Part shown: piece after piece, positions 53,022 through 61,389 of the stretch
Layout: every line of letters begins with the position of its first letter
Numbering within the stretch: the stretch's first letter is position 1
NCBI RefSeq assembly: GCF_001611675.1
Contig: NZ_CP014766.1
Location: 1,922,001-1,986,000, forward strand
Source of the DNA: Pontibacter akesuensis
GTDB taxonomy: Bacteria; Bacteroidota; Bacteroidia; Cytophagales; Hymenobacteraceae
Length of the DNA stretch: 64,000 nt
Direction of reading: 5' to 3'
Program-made: the position numbers and the translations under genes
Notes under the pieces: generated by a model
The model's input: only the letters and a program-made list of their open reading frames with translations
The model's database searches: none
Told to the model about the DNA's origin: nothing

Positions 53022-54047
53022 ATGAAACAACGCTACAGCTACGCCATACTGTTCTTGATCCTTCTAGGCGCTTTTTCGTGCAGGCAAGCCGAGGAACAAC
53101 CCGACATTGAGGCCATAGAAGCTGAAATGGCCAAGGGAGATTCGGCTACAGTAGCTGCAGTAGTAGCTGATACAGCAGGAACCGCTGCTGCAAAAGCCAC
53201 CGAAGCGCTGGCAAAGGAATGCATCGCCTATTTCGAAGAATGGGAAAAGCTACGTGCTGCCAGTACAGATTACTACAGAACGGTGGTTTTGCCCAAGGCG
53301 CTGGCAAACCCAAGGCTTCCGGAGCAGAACATGGCTTTTCTGCTGGCCTTGGAAATATACCTTAGCCAGACGCCGGAAGAAATCCGCGCCATACCGACTA
53401 CCAACCAGCTGCTGTTCCCAATCTTTAAAGTGAATGAGAAGGAGATGGGTGTCTTTGCTTTCCCGGCCTATGATACCGCGAGCGAGGATTTTATAGATAT
53501 CTCCATTGAAAACAACATCCTTGCCCGCAGCAAACTGACAGCCACCATCGACAGTTCGGCCCAATACAAAGTGGTTTTTCACCCGGAGCTGGCAGATTCG
53601 CTGCTCAAGACAATTGACCCCACCGTCACCGCTTTCACTGCAAAAGGAAAAGTAAAGACAAAGGTGGTAAACTTTGGCTCCTACGCCGGCGAGTGCCTGG
53701 AGTACTATAACTACCTGCTGGACAGCAAGCCCTTCAGCAAGCATGCTAAGGTGCTGTTCGGAAGCATCTACAACCTTAGCCTGGCCTACAGAAACTACCC
53801 GAAGGTGGACGCAACGATGCTGGAGCAGCTCAACGAGAAGTGCTTCGATTGCCCCAGCAGCATGGAAGAGCAGAAGACCTTTGCCACGTTAGAGGGCGTG
53901 GAGGGGCTATACTTTGCTTATGCCGATACATTCCCGCTAAACAACAAGCTCGATACGCCATCCAGGGCGCTGGTGATGGACATGGACGGCAAAATGATTT
54001 ACCTGTGGTACCAGGAGGTAGACTTGGCTGGCTGCAGCTGCATCTAA
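53022..54047 (+). CDS. Hypothetical lipoprotein
   Basis: A 341-residue predicted lipoprotein. The signal ends LLGAFSC (Cys20), followed by an Ala-, Glu- and Thr-rich linker to about residue 70. The folded part is mainly alpha-helical (ACIAYFEEWEKLRAASTDYY-like), with a small Cys-containing segment LNEKCFDCPSSMEE and a final GCSCI. No family recognised. No domain links it to the MsrB gene downstream. Confidence 0.75.
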   Translation: MKQRYSYAILFLILLGAFSCRQAEEQPDIEAIEAEMAKGDSATVAAVVADTAGTAAAKATEALAKECIAYFEEWEKLRAASTDYYRTVVLPKALANPRLPEQNMAFLLALEIYLSQTPEEIRAIPTTNQLLFPIFKVNEKEMGVFAFPAYDTASEDFIDISIENNILARSKLTATIDSSAQYKVVFHPELADSLLKTIDPTVTAFTAKGKVKTKVVNFGSYAGECLEYYNYLLDSKPFSKHAKVLFGSIYNLSLAYRNYPKVDATMLEQLNEKCFDCPSSMEEQKTFATLEGVEGLYFAYADTFPLNNKLDTPSRALVMDMDGKMIYLWYQEVDLAGCSCI

Positions 54048-54176
54048 ACGAGGCTGCTTTACTGTTAGTGTGGACTCCCTTTTTTGCTGCCCTCGTTTCG
54101 CCTAAAACCCTTTCGGAGCGTTTGTTGTTTATACAGGTACACGTAAATCCAAGACTTCATCAGAAAGACAGAACCT

Positions 54177-54578
54177 ATGAAATTGAAAGTAGCGAAAGAT
54201 CCATCAGAATATAATAAACTGACCCCAGACGAAGCCCGCATTATTGTGAACAAAGGCACCGAGTATCCTGGCACCGGCGAGTACAATAGCCACAAGGCCG
54301 AGGGCGTTTACTTGTGCAAGCGCTGCAATAACCCGCTTTACACGTCGGAGTACAAGTTTGAGTCGCACTGCGGCTGGCCCAGCTTTGACGACGAGATAAC
54401 CGGCGCCGTGAAGCGCGTACCCGATGCCGACGGACGCCGCACCGAGATAGTCTGCGCCAACTGCGATGCCCACCTCGGCCACGTATTTGAAGGTGAGTAC
54501 CAGACCCCGAAAAACGTACGCCACTGCGTAAATTCCCTATCTATGACGTTTGTGCCGGTAGAGGAACTGGAGAAGTAA
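54177..54578 (+). CDS. msrB: Peptide-methionine (R)-S-oxide reductase
   Basis: Reduces methionine R-sulfoxide in proteins. The 133 residues show a full MsrB: zinc Cys47/Cys50 and Cys93/Cys96, the substrate Trp in HCGWPSFDD (Trp67), the catalytic Cys117 in RHCVNS, and an N-terminal part starting LKVAKDPSEYNKLTPDEA. No signal, so cytoplasmic. The stop overlaps an AAGTATA motif at 54576. Another MsrB-like gene lies 970 bases downstream and an MsrA-like gene 2.5 kb away. Confidence 0.95.
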   Translation: MKLKVAKDPSEYNKLTPDEARIIVNKGTEYPGTGEYNSHKAEGVYLCKRCNNPLYTSEYKFESHCGWPSFDDEITGAVKRVPDADGRRTEIVCANCDAHLGHVFEGEYQTPKNVRHCVNSLSMTFVPVEELEK

Positions 54579-55545
54579 GTATAGAAAGGCAGGTGCAGTG
54601 AGCAGCTGTCCGGTTTGTTGCTGGTTCGCCTTAAAAGGATAGTTCAAGCACTACGAATTACCCTTCCCAGCCTCCTCTTTAGCGTGAAATCCTTACCCCT
54701 CCAGGGAGAAGTATTGCTACTGTTGATAATATTCCTCCCTGGAGGGGTAGGGTGGTTCCGCGAAAAATTTAGCTGAAGTATAAGCGCTGTTGATTGCCTG
54801 ATCGCTCTTCCATCAAGATCCTTTCAGGATGACAAGTGGAGATGAGTGAATAGTAAGTCAGAAAAAAGTGGATTAAAGCGTCAGCAGAAGTACTTACACC
54901 CCTGTAGTCCCCTCAAAGGGACAGTTCTACCTCAAAGAGAGCAATCATATTTGTTGTATAGCGAAGGCAGTAGTTATTGGTATTGTTTCCAGTCCTTGGG
55001 TTGAGCGCCTTGTAGTGATGCGGTGCCCGCGCGAGCGAGATTGCAAAGTGACAGCGAGCAAAGAAAAGGTCCCAGCGCGATGCCTGAGGACGTGGCCCCG
55101 CTCATATAGGGCCCCTACCCCAGCCGTGAGCGCTCCAAAGTATGAGGTGAAACAATGGGTGTTTGGGAGCTGGAGGATGAACAGTAGCTAGAAAGGATAG
55201 CTTGTTTCCAAGTGTAATAAGCAGTGGCTATGGAAGTATAGCAGAAGCAGGCAAAGGCACAAGCGGACGCTTGCGCCAGGTAGTGTGCAAGGTACAGCTG
55301 CCGCTAAGCAAGTATGAATGAAATAAGTATGGCCGCCGCCTAACAAGTATGGCTTTTCAAGCCAGTCAAGCTGCAAACTCAACCTCATGGTAGAACACAA
55401 GTCTGAAGACTTGCGCCAGAGGGAGGCAGCAGCAGCTAAAAGGGTATCAAAAAAACAAGCTATAAAAAGACAGCTTTACAGGTCCCCGCTCCGCAAGCAA
55501 TGGAGGAAGCAGCTTTTTTAAACACGAGCGGCAGAAAGGAAAACC
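54579..55545. repeat. 967-base repeat cluster, no gene
   Basis: Contains an inverted CCCTCCAGGGAG/CTCCCTGGAGGGG pair (54693-54755), CAAGATCCTTTCAGGATGAC (54814-54833), a TAGTCCCCTCAAAGGGAC copy (54896-54928), AAGTATA motifs (54576, 54776, 55234), a GCAAGCGGACGCTTGCG palindrome (55256-55277) and an ACAAGTCTGAAGACTTGCG palindrome (55396-55415). The 55000-55140 part is GC-rich, unassigned and could hold a small RNA or a repeat. No reliable open frame. Confidence 0.7.
55256..55277. repeat. GCAAGCGGACGCTTGCG palindrome copy
   Basis: Fourth copy of the element at 10948, 40615 and 40739, core AAGCGGACGCTT. Confidence 0.8.
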
Positions 55546-55860
55546 ATGGTTCGGAATCAGAAAATAGATATTGCAGCAAAGCAGGCAGAGCAAGGCATTT
55601 ACACCTGCTCCAACTGTGGCAATGCACTGTTTGAGCCGGAGAAGAAATTTGATGTCGGCTCCGGCTTCCCTAGTTTCTGGGCGCAGGTGGGGGAGCATGT
55701 GCTGCACAAACCGCTGGATACCTACGGCAGGCACCGGATTCAACTGCTTTGCAGCCAATGCGAGCAGCACCTGGGCCACCTGTTCGAGGATGCCCGCACC
55801 CCCACCAACGTGCGCTACTGCATCAATGCGAATGCCATTAAGCTAGCGCCGGGGCAATAG
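55546..55860 (+). CDS. Divergent MsrB-domain protein
   Basis: 104 residues of MsrB fold. Both zinc pairs are present (Cys21/Cys24 and Cys69/Cys72), and the catalytic Cys92 lies in RYCINANA. Two things are unusual. The canonical GWPSF has become GFPSF, so the substrate-packing Trp is missing. The N-terminal TExPF/GxY region is also absent. It may still reduce methionine sulfoxide with altered specificity, or it may bind a different substrate. It shares the strand with msrB upstream and faces the lipoprotein and MsrA-like genes. Confidence 0.82.
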   Translation: MVRNQKIDIAAKQAEQGIYTCSNCGNALFEPEKKFDVGSGFPSFWAQVGEHVLHKPLDTYGRHRIQLLCSQCEQHLGHLFEDARTPTNVRYCINANAIKLAPGQ

Positions 55861-55862
55861 CG

Positions 55863-56789
55863 CTATTGCCTCCTGTGGGTGTAGTAAATCCTGCTTATAA
55901 AGCTAGTTGCTAGCGTGTTGAGACTCATATTTGCCTCGTAGTCGTGTCCGTCCAAAAACTCCCTTCTGTTAAACGACCTGTCCGTGCTTGTCCACTCATC
56001 CGGTGTGTAGCCTGGGCTGCTGATGCGTACGGTTACTTTATTGGAGGCTGGATCCTGAGTTACGTTCAGGTTCAACGCATAAGTGGCTTCCTTTTTGGCT
56101 GTTTTGGAGCGGTAGTTCGGGTAGTAGTTAAACACCATTCCGGTTTTGGGGGTTCTGCCGGCATAGCGCTGCTGCGTCAGTACCACTGAGTTGTTTATCA
56201 GGCGCATAATACTTTCCCGCTGACGCTTTTTGAAGCCTTTATCAAAGTTGATGCTATCAATTGAAAAACTGATAAGATCAGCATCCTCTACGTTAACGGG
56301 CTCGTAGGTCTCCTGCACGCCGATTAGCCGGTTAAAGGGGCCGATTACAATGCTATCCGTGTAGTATTGCTGCTTGTGCTGCAGGAACACTTTCTCGGGA
56401 GAGAAGAGCTTCAGCTCGTTGTACATGTCTTTTTGCACACCTCCCTTTACAGTACCTATACCGCTGTTCGGCCTTAGGTACAGCTGGTAATACACGCCGG
56501 GCTGGTTGTTTACTTCCAGGTTTTCGAGCTTGGCCACCAACGTGTGGTTATACTTGCGGTAGCGCTTCTTCGCGGTTGTGTCGATGCGGAACGTGTGCTT
56601 CTCTTTCTCCAGGCCCTCTATCTTTTGCACAAACCAGTTGTTCACACGCTGAAACTGCTCCTCATACTTCGCTCCGGCCGTATTGGTGAACTCCATCCTG
56701 TCGATGGTAACAGGCCTTTGGTACAAGTCTTTTGTGCAGGCTGATAAGCCAATCAGGAGTAAAAGGAGGAAACCAAACTGTGTTTTCAT
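55863..56789 (-). CDS. Hypothetical lipoprotein
   Basis: 308 residues from the ATG at 56789 (MKTQFGFLLLLLIGLSACTKD). Cys18 is the acylation site. The mature part is beta-rich with YYQLYLRP and RYAGRTPKTGMVFNYYPNY and looks like an envelope protein. No family recognised. A longer in-frame start at 56837 is unlikely because it would bury the signal. It lies between the divergent MsrB and MsrA genes, but nothing in its sequence shows a redox role. Confidence 0.72.
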   Translation of the reverse strand: MKTQFGFLLLLLIGLSACTKDLYQRPVTIDRMEFTNTAGAKYEEQFQRVNNWFVQKIEGLEKEKHTFRIDTTAKKRYRKYNHTLVAKLENLEVNNQPGVYYQLYLRPNSGIGTVKGGVQKDMYNELKLFSPEKVFLQHKQQYYTDSIVIGPFNRLIGVQETYEPVNVEDADLISFSIDSINFDKGFKKRQRESIMRLINNSVVLTQQRYAGRTPKTGMVFNYYPNYRSKTAKKEATYALNLNVTQDPASNKVTVRISSPGYTPDEWTSTDRSFNRREFLDGHDYEANMSLNTLATSFISRIYYTHRRQ

Positions 56790-56895
56790 AGTAACTTCTT
56801 TCGTTAATGATGGAGAATCTTCTAATAGCCACATCAATTAACTAAATATTTAGTTTAAAAACAACCGGTTCGTTCGCTTTTATTTTAGAGAAGTT

Positions 56896-57552
56896 CTAGC
56901 TGCCGCACAAGACGGGTTTTGCACTTACCTCCTGCTCCAGCAGCAACTGCCGGCCAGCAGGAGACAAGCCATAGCTGCTATGTTCTTTTTGCCCATACCC
57001 ATACAAGTAACCGTTAACCCATGCCGCGGCAGTGGAGTGAATAAGGTCGGCCATATTGGGGTAAAGACGCTGAAACTCGGACCATAGCTGTGGGTGACGC
57101 TGCAGCTTGTACTTCTGGTGCCGGTCTTCTGCCAGGTGAAAGGCTTTATAAGAGTAGATTTCTGTATAAACAAACTGCCCCAACTGTGCATGCCGCCTTT
57201 TTTTGGCCTCCTGCGCCTGCCTTTCCTGCTGGGCATCATGAAAGAAAATAGCCGAGGCATACTGCCTTTTCCAGGGAGTGCGGGTTGCCTTGTGGTGCGT
57301 GAAGAACACCTGTAGCAGATCCTGATAGCTGACAACGGCAGGATCAAAGTCCAGCTGCACGGTTTCGATGTGATCGGCCAGTGCCCAGTACGTAGGATCA
57401 GGGGTGGTACCGCCGGCGTAGCCTACCCTTGTGCGCACCACGCCGGCTATACTTCCAAAAAGCGCATCCGGGCTCCAGAAGCAGCCCATCGAAAAGGTGG
57501 CCGTTTCCAGCCTTTCAGCAGCAGGTAATGCAGCAGTCGGTTGTGGTACCAT
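56896..57552 (-). CDS. msrA: Divergent peptide-methionine (S)-S-oxide reductase (MsrA-like)
   Basis: 218 residues of MsrA fold. The catalytic Cys24 sits in MGCFWSPDALFGSIAGV, where classic MsrA has GCFWGxExxF; the nucleophile is kept but the flanking GxE is SPD. RVGYAGGTTPDPTYW is normal. The usual TGHAEAVxVxYDP is replaced by ADHIETVQLDFDP, and the QYRSAI motif appears as QYASAI. A C-terminal Cys (PVLCGS) may act as resolving Cys. It fits a divergent MsrA subfamily whose in vivo substrates I do not know. It is 59 bases upstream of the lipoprotein on the same strand. Confidence 0.85.
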   Translation of the reverse strand: MVPQPTAALPAAERLETATFSMGCFWSPDALFGSIAGVVRTRVGYAGGTTPDPTYWALADHIETVQLDFDPAVVSYQDLLQVFFTHHKATRTPWKRQYASAIFFHDAQQERQAQEAKKRRHAQLGQFVYTEIYSYKAFHLAEDRHQKYKLQRHPQLWSEFQRLYPNMADLIHSTAAAWVNGYLYGYGQKEHSSYGLSPAGRQLLLEQEVSAKPVLCGS

Positions 57553-57678
57553 ATTCTTTTACTTTGTGTGACATTATCTGCTACCTGTACAGCAATAATC
57601 AGGCGACCTATGCCAAAACTGCGCACGCTGTTGATGGGGCAGTAATGTCATCATGGCAGATTTTTCACATAGAGGGGC

Positions 57679-58266
57679 TTATTGATAAGGCACGGAGGTT
57701 ATGACAATGAGCAGGACAGCTATACTTGTGACAACCCCGATACCCGTGCCAGCCAGCACTTTGCCTGTTTTCTTCTTCCGCGCCTGGTCTTCGTAGCCTT
57801 TAACAAAGTTTGGGTCAGACAGATAATTTACGTTCGACACCGGATTGTTATGCGCTTTAGGCCGCACTAATCCGATGGCGGCGGAACCGGCAAGGCCGTA
57901 GGGGAGAAGCAGAGCACACCCTGCCGAACCCCACATGGCCCCGTTGCCTTTGTAGTGCCGCAGCGCGTCCTCTTTCCCCAACAGGTACATCTGGTCTGCG
58001 CTCATCGCGGAATCCTGCGCTGCAGCCTGACTTTGCGCGATAATCTCCTTTGTGCCATTGGCGAACTTCACCATAAACACTTCCGCCCTCCTGATTTGGT
58101 ACAGCGCTTTATCTGTTGTATCAGGTTTATGGTAGCGGATCTCGTCCATCGTAATTTCCTTTACCCACCCGGCAATCTCATCCCCGTTCACCGTCACGAT
58201 GGTGTCTTGTGCCATTACCTGCTGCCAGAGCAGGAACAGTAAGGCAATTGTAAACATCCGTTTCAT
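57679..58266 (-). CDS. Exported protein with NGDEI-type domain, membrane-tailed
   Basis: About 195 residues, starting at the ATG at 58266 (MKRMFTIALLFLLWQQVMAQ); an ATG two codons earlier is also possible. After the signal, residues 20-75 form a small domain: TVNGDEIAGWVKEITMDEIRYHK to AEVFMVKFANGTKEII. The same domain occurs in the upstream neighbour. A Gly-rich C-terminal segment with two hydrophobic stretches suggests membrane association (GSAGCALLLPYGLAGSAAIG, GTGIGVVTSIAVLLIV). No named function. Confidence 0.7.
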   Translation of the reverse strand: MKRMFTIALLFLLWQQVMAQDTIVTVNGDEIAGWVKEITMDEIRYHKPDTTDKALYQIRRAEVFMVKFANGTKEIIAQSQAAAQDSAMSADQMYLLGKEDALRHYKGNGAMWGSAGCALLLPYGLAGSAAIGLVRPKAHNNPVSNVNYLSDPNFVKGYEDQARKKKTGKVLAGTGIGVVTSIAVLLIVITSVPYQ

Positions 58267-58304
58267 ACACAATCTGCTTTAAAAGTTAGGTTTTATACTT
58301 GTAC

Positions 58305-59033
58305 TTACTTGCGGGAGTTAAACCCGAACAGCATGCTGAAGCGCGCGCCGTCTTTGGAAGGGGCCAGCGCCAGGTTAACCGGGAAGTTGATGCCCTGGCT
58401 CTGGAAGTTGGTTCCCACCGCCAGCACCAAGCCGGCACCGCCTAACGACACATTCGGTCCGACACCGAACTCAAATCCTTTTGCGCCCCTTATACCGATC
58501 AACGCGCTTAAGCTCGGCAGGAACTTGCCCTGCTCCAGGCCTCCCACCAGCGGCACAAACTCAAACAGGCCCGATACGCCATTGTCGAGTGTGAATACCC
58601 GCGTCTCGAACTGCCAGCCAAACTGCGTGATGAAAGGGTTTATATCGGTTTCGAATTCTTCCTGTATGTTATCGCTATACTTCTGGCTAAGTATGGTAAA
58701 GCCTATGCGGGGCCCTGACAGCTTCAGGTTCTCCTGATAATACGAGGGTTGTGACGTAGACATAGGCTGGGCAGCGGGTTGGCTTGTGGGCCTTGCTGTC
58801 TGGTTAAACACCTCTTTGGTGCCGTTCTCATACTTTATCATGAACACGTCTGCCTTTGCGATGGAGATCATCGGCCCCTCCAGGTTATCGAAGCGCTGGT
58901 ACTTGATCACATCCGGGCTAATCTCGCGGACTTTTACCTGAATTTCGTCGCCGTTGCGCTTGATGAGCAGGTCCTGCGCCTGGCTTGCGAGGCAGGGCAG
59001 CAGCATGGCGAGCAATAAAAGAAGCTTTTTCAT
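58305..59033 (-). CDS. Exported protein with NGDEI-type domain and beta-barrel-like C-terminus
   Basis: 242 residues with a signal peptide (MKKLLLLLAMLLPCLASQAQ). Residues 21-75 match the domain of the downstream gene: KRNGDEIQVKVREISPDVIKYQ to ADVFMIKYENGTKEVF. A Pro/Ser/Gln linker follows. The C-terminal 145 residues alternate short hydrophobic and Gly-rich strands (GFEFGVGPNVSLGGAGLVLA, ARFSMLFGFNSRK) as in small outer-membrane barrels. The two adjacent genes look like an ancient duplication of the N-terminal domain with different tails. Function unknown. A TATACTT lies in the gap between them at 58294. Confidence 0.7.
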   Translation of the reverse strand: MKKLLLLLAMLLPCLASQAQDLLIKRNGDEIQVKVREISPDVIKYQRFDNLEGPMISIAKADVFMIKYENGTKEVFNQTARPTSQPAAQPMSTSQPSYYQENLKLSGPRIGFTILSQKYSDNIQEEFETDINPFITQFGWQFETRVFTLDNGVSGLFEFVPLVGGLEQGKFLPSLSALIGIRGAKGFEFGVGPNVSLGGAGLVLAVGTNFQSQGINFPVNLALAPSKDGARFSMLFGFNSRK

Positions 59034-59258
59034 GATGTATGATGGTTTAGGTTGAAATTCCCTTTCATTAATAAGCTAAAGGTAAGCGGACCCAAGCCCT
59101 TCCGAAAGCCTGCATTTCATATTTAAGGACTTTTAAAATTGGATTTATACTTACATAAGTTATTGAAAATAAATAACTTATAATACAACTATCAGACTTT
59201 AAGAAAAATCAGTTATTTTAGTTTTACAATCCTTAGATCCTGATGTCGCTGTAAAAGA

Positions 59259-60797
59259 ATGGATGACCTGAAGACTACCCTTGATACACTCTCCGACGAC
59301 GACAAGCGGGAGCTGACGCTGTTTATCAAGCGGCAAAAGGAAAAGAAGCAACGCAAAGACCTGGAGCTGTTTCAGCTGCTGCAGCAGCCAGTGGCTTATA
59401 AGCCGGAGCAGTTGATCAGCCGCCTGTATCCCGCGGAACCAAACCCGGTGGCTTACTATGCCCTGCGCAAGCGCCTGTTGCGGCACCTGACCGATTTTAT
59501 CCTGCTTAAGCGCATGGAAGAGGACATCACGGCGGCTTCGTCTATTATGGGAATGCTCTCGCTGGCGACCTACCTTTTTGATGCCCGGGCTGACCGGCTG
59601 GCGTGGGTGCAGCTGCGGAAGGCCGAGAAACTGGCGCAGGGAAATGAGCAGTACGACCTGCTCAACGCCATTTATAACCTGCAGATCGAGAAAGCCGACA
59701 ATGAGTTTGCCGACCCGCTGGACGAGATCATCGAAAAGCGAAATTGCAACAAACAGGTTGCCGACGAGGACGAGCGGGCCAACATTGCCAACAGCGTCAT
59801 AAACCAGCGCCTGCAAGCGGTGCGCCGGCAGGGCAGCGACCTGCACTTCGACAAAATTATACAGGAGGTGCTGCGGGCGCACGACCTGCTGGAGGCGGTG
59901 AGCAAGCGCCCTTCGCTGCTGTACAAACTCATGTCCATTACGCGCAGCGCCATACTTGCCCGCAAGGATTTCCTCTCGTTCGAGCCCTACATCATCAGCC
60001 AGTACCACGAGGCCGAGCAGCGCTACGGCTTCAAGAAAGCGCACCTGCACTACAAGCTTAGCCTGCTGTACATGATTGCGCACGTGCTGTACCGCAACAA
60101 GAAGTTCAGCGAGTCAATGCGCTATCTGGGCCTGCTGCAGCAAAGTATGAGCGGCGAGGGAAAGAGCCACTACGTGCTGTTTTACCCGCGCTACGTGTTC
60201 CTGATGGCTGCCAACCTGGTGTTCCTGCACCGCAACGAGGAAGCCATTGTCCTGATGGAGCAGCTCCTTTACAAGAGCAAGCTGACGCTAAGCACCAAAG
60301 ACCAACTCACCGCGCAGCTGGGCCTTAGCTTTAACTATTTCGCACAGGGAGCCTACGCTAAGGCCAACCGCGTACTGATGAGCATCAAGCGCTCCGACAA
60401 ATGGTGCGAGGGCAAGATGGGGCGGGAGTGGGTGCTGAAGAAGAACCTGGGGGAGCTGATTCTGCAGTATGAGCTGGGCAATGAGGACCTGGTGCTGAAC
60501 AAGATCCGCTCCGTGGAGCGCACCTTCGGGGATTTACTGCACGAGCCGGCCTACAAAAACGTGAAGCACTACCTGCTGCTCATCAAGCACATGCTCGACC
60601 ACCCGGATGCCGTTGTGAAGCCTGAGTTTGTGGCCTATGTGGAGAGCAGCCTGGAGTTCACCACCTTCGAGGGCACCGACATCCAGGCCATGAGTTTCTA
60701 TGCCTGGCTCAAATCAAAGATGCTGCGGCGGCCGTACTACACGGTACTGCTGGAGCTGGCCAACAGCGCGTGGGAGAATGCCTTGCACCGGCAGTAA
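59259..60797 (+). CDS. Large alpha-helical (TPR-like) protein
   Basis: 512 residues, cytoplasmic, nearly all helix, with TPR-like spacing in the middle (AKKAHLHYKLSLLYMIAHVL-like; AIVLMEQLLYKSKLTLSTKD; AYAKANRVLMSIKRSDKW). N-terminal 1-50 is a charged helical segment (LSDDDKRELTLFIKRQKEKK). No enzyme motif recognised. The family may be restricted to Cytophagales and is probably a scaffold. It is followed after 39 bases by dgkA. An AT-rich leader with a TATACTT (59146) precedes it. Confidence 0.72.
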   Translation: MDDLKTTLDTLSDDDKRELTLFIKRQKEKKQRKDLELFQLLQQPVAYKPEQLISRLYPAEPNPVAYYALRKRLLRHLTDFILLKRMEEDITAASSIMGMLSLATYLFDARADRLAWVQLRKAEKLAQGNEQYDLLNAIYNLQIEKADNEFADPLDEIIEKRNCNKQVADEDERANIANSVINQRLQAVRRQGSDLHFDKIIQEVLRAHDLLEAVSKRPSLLYKLMSITRSAILARKDFLSFEPYIISQYHEAEQRYGFKKAHLHYKLSLLYMIAHVLYRNKKFSESMRYLGLLQQSMSGEGKSHYVLFYPRYVFLMAANLVFLHRNEEAIVLMEQLLYKSKLTLSTKDQLTAQLGLSFNYFAQGAYAKANRVLMSIKRSDKWCEGKMGREWVLKKNLGELILQYELGNEDLVLNKIRSVERTFGDLLHEPAYKNVKHYLLLIKHMLDHPDAVVKPEFVAYVESSLEFTTFEGTDIQAMSFYAWLKSKMLRRPYYTVLLELANSAWENALHRQ

Positions 60798-60836
60798 ATT
60801 TTTAAGCAACTTGCACTTCATTTAACTTATTAACGT

Positions 60837-61217
60837 TTGCGCACCTACTTCACGAAACGCTACAACAGTTTCCGCTTTGCCCTGAAAGGCCTGGGTGCTG
60901 CCGTACGCTCCGAGCCGCACATGCGCCTGCACATTCTCTCGGCGGTGGCAGTGGTGGTGGCTGGTGTCGCTTTTGAAGTAAACAGGGTAGAGTGGTGCCT
61001 GCTGGTGGGCAGCATTGGGCTGGTTTTTACCGCAGAGGTGTTCAATACGGCCATTGAGACGCTGACCAACCTGGTTTCGCCGGAGTTTAACCCGCTTGCC
61101 GGAAAAGCAAAAGACTTGGCAGCCGGGGCTGTACTTGCGGCGGCCATCATGGCGGCGGTTATCGGTACTATCGTTTTTCTGCCTTACCTGCTCCGTTTCC
61201 TGGAGCCATACTTGTAG
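60837..61217 (+). CDS. dgkA: Diacylglycerol/undecaprenol kinase
   Basis: 126-residue DgkA-type integral membrane kinase with three membrane helices, starting with TTG. Phosphorylates diacylglycerol, or undecaprenol in Gram-positive-like variants, and so recycles lipids. The family motif is FTAEVFNTAIETLTNLV; the Glu residues bind Mg-ATP. FRFALKGLGAAVRSEPHMRLHILS is the usual N-terminal signature. No ATG is available close by, so TTG is accepted. AAGTATA follows the stop (61219). Confidence 0.92.
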   Translation: MRTYFTKRYNSFRFALKGLGAAVRSEPHMRLHILSAVAVVVAGVAFEVNRVEWCLLVGSIGLVFTAEVFNTAIETLTNLVSPEFNPLAGKAKDLAAGAVLAAAIMAAVIGTIVFLPYLLRFLEPYL

Positions 61218-61303
61218 CAAGTATAAAGAAGTATGGCATACGGCAAGTGTGCCTTTGCTGATATCCCTTCTATGTTATAACCCGTACTTTCATCTGAAAT
61301 ATT

Positions 61304-61311
61304 TACCTTTG
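61304..61311 (+). promoter_or_regulatory. Candidate -7 box of the DinB-family gene
   Basis: TACCTTTG fits the Bacteroidota -7 consensus and lies about 78 bases upstream of the ATG at 61390. A -33 box is not clear. Confidence 0.45.
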
Positions 61312-61389
61312 TGCCGCCAAACCAGCCGTATGCAGGCTAGGGTTGCTGGTAACCTAAATTATTTGAAGGATAAACGAGTTTAAAATAAG

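Noticed and set aside
55188-55400. 70-residue minus-strand open frame
   Set aside because: Lies inside the repeat cluster and includes a GCAAGCG palindrome; not gene-like.
59199-60083. 294-residue minus-strand open frame
   Set aside because: Antisense to the TPR-like protein gene; no recognisable features.
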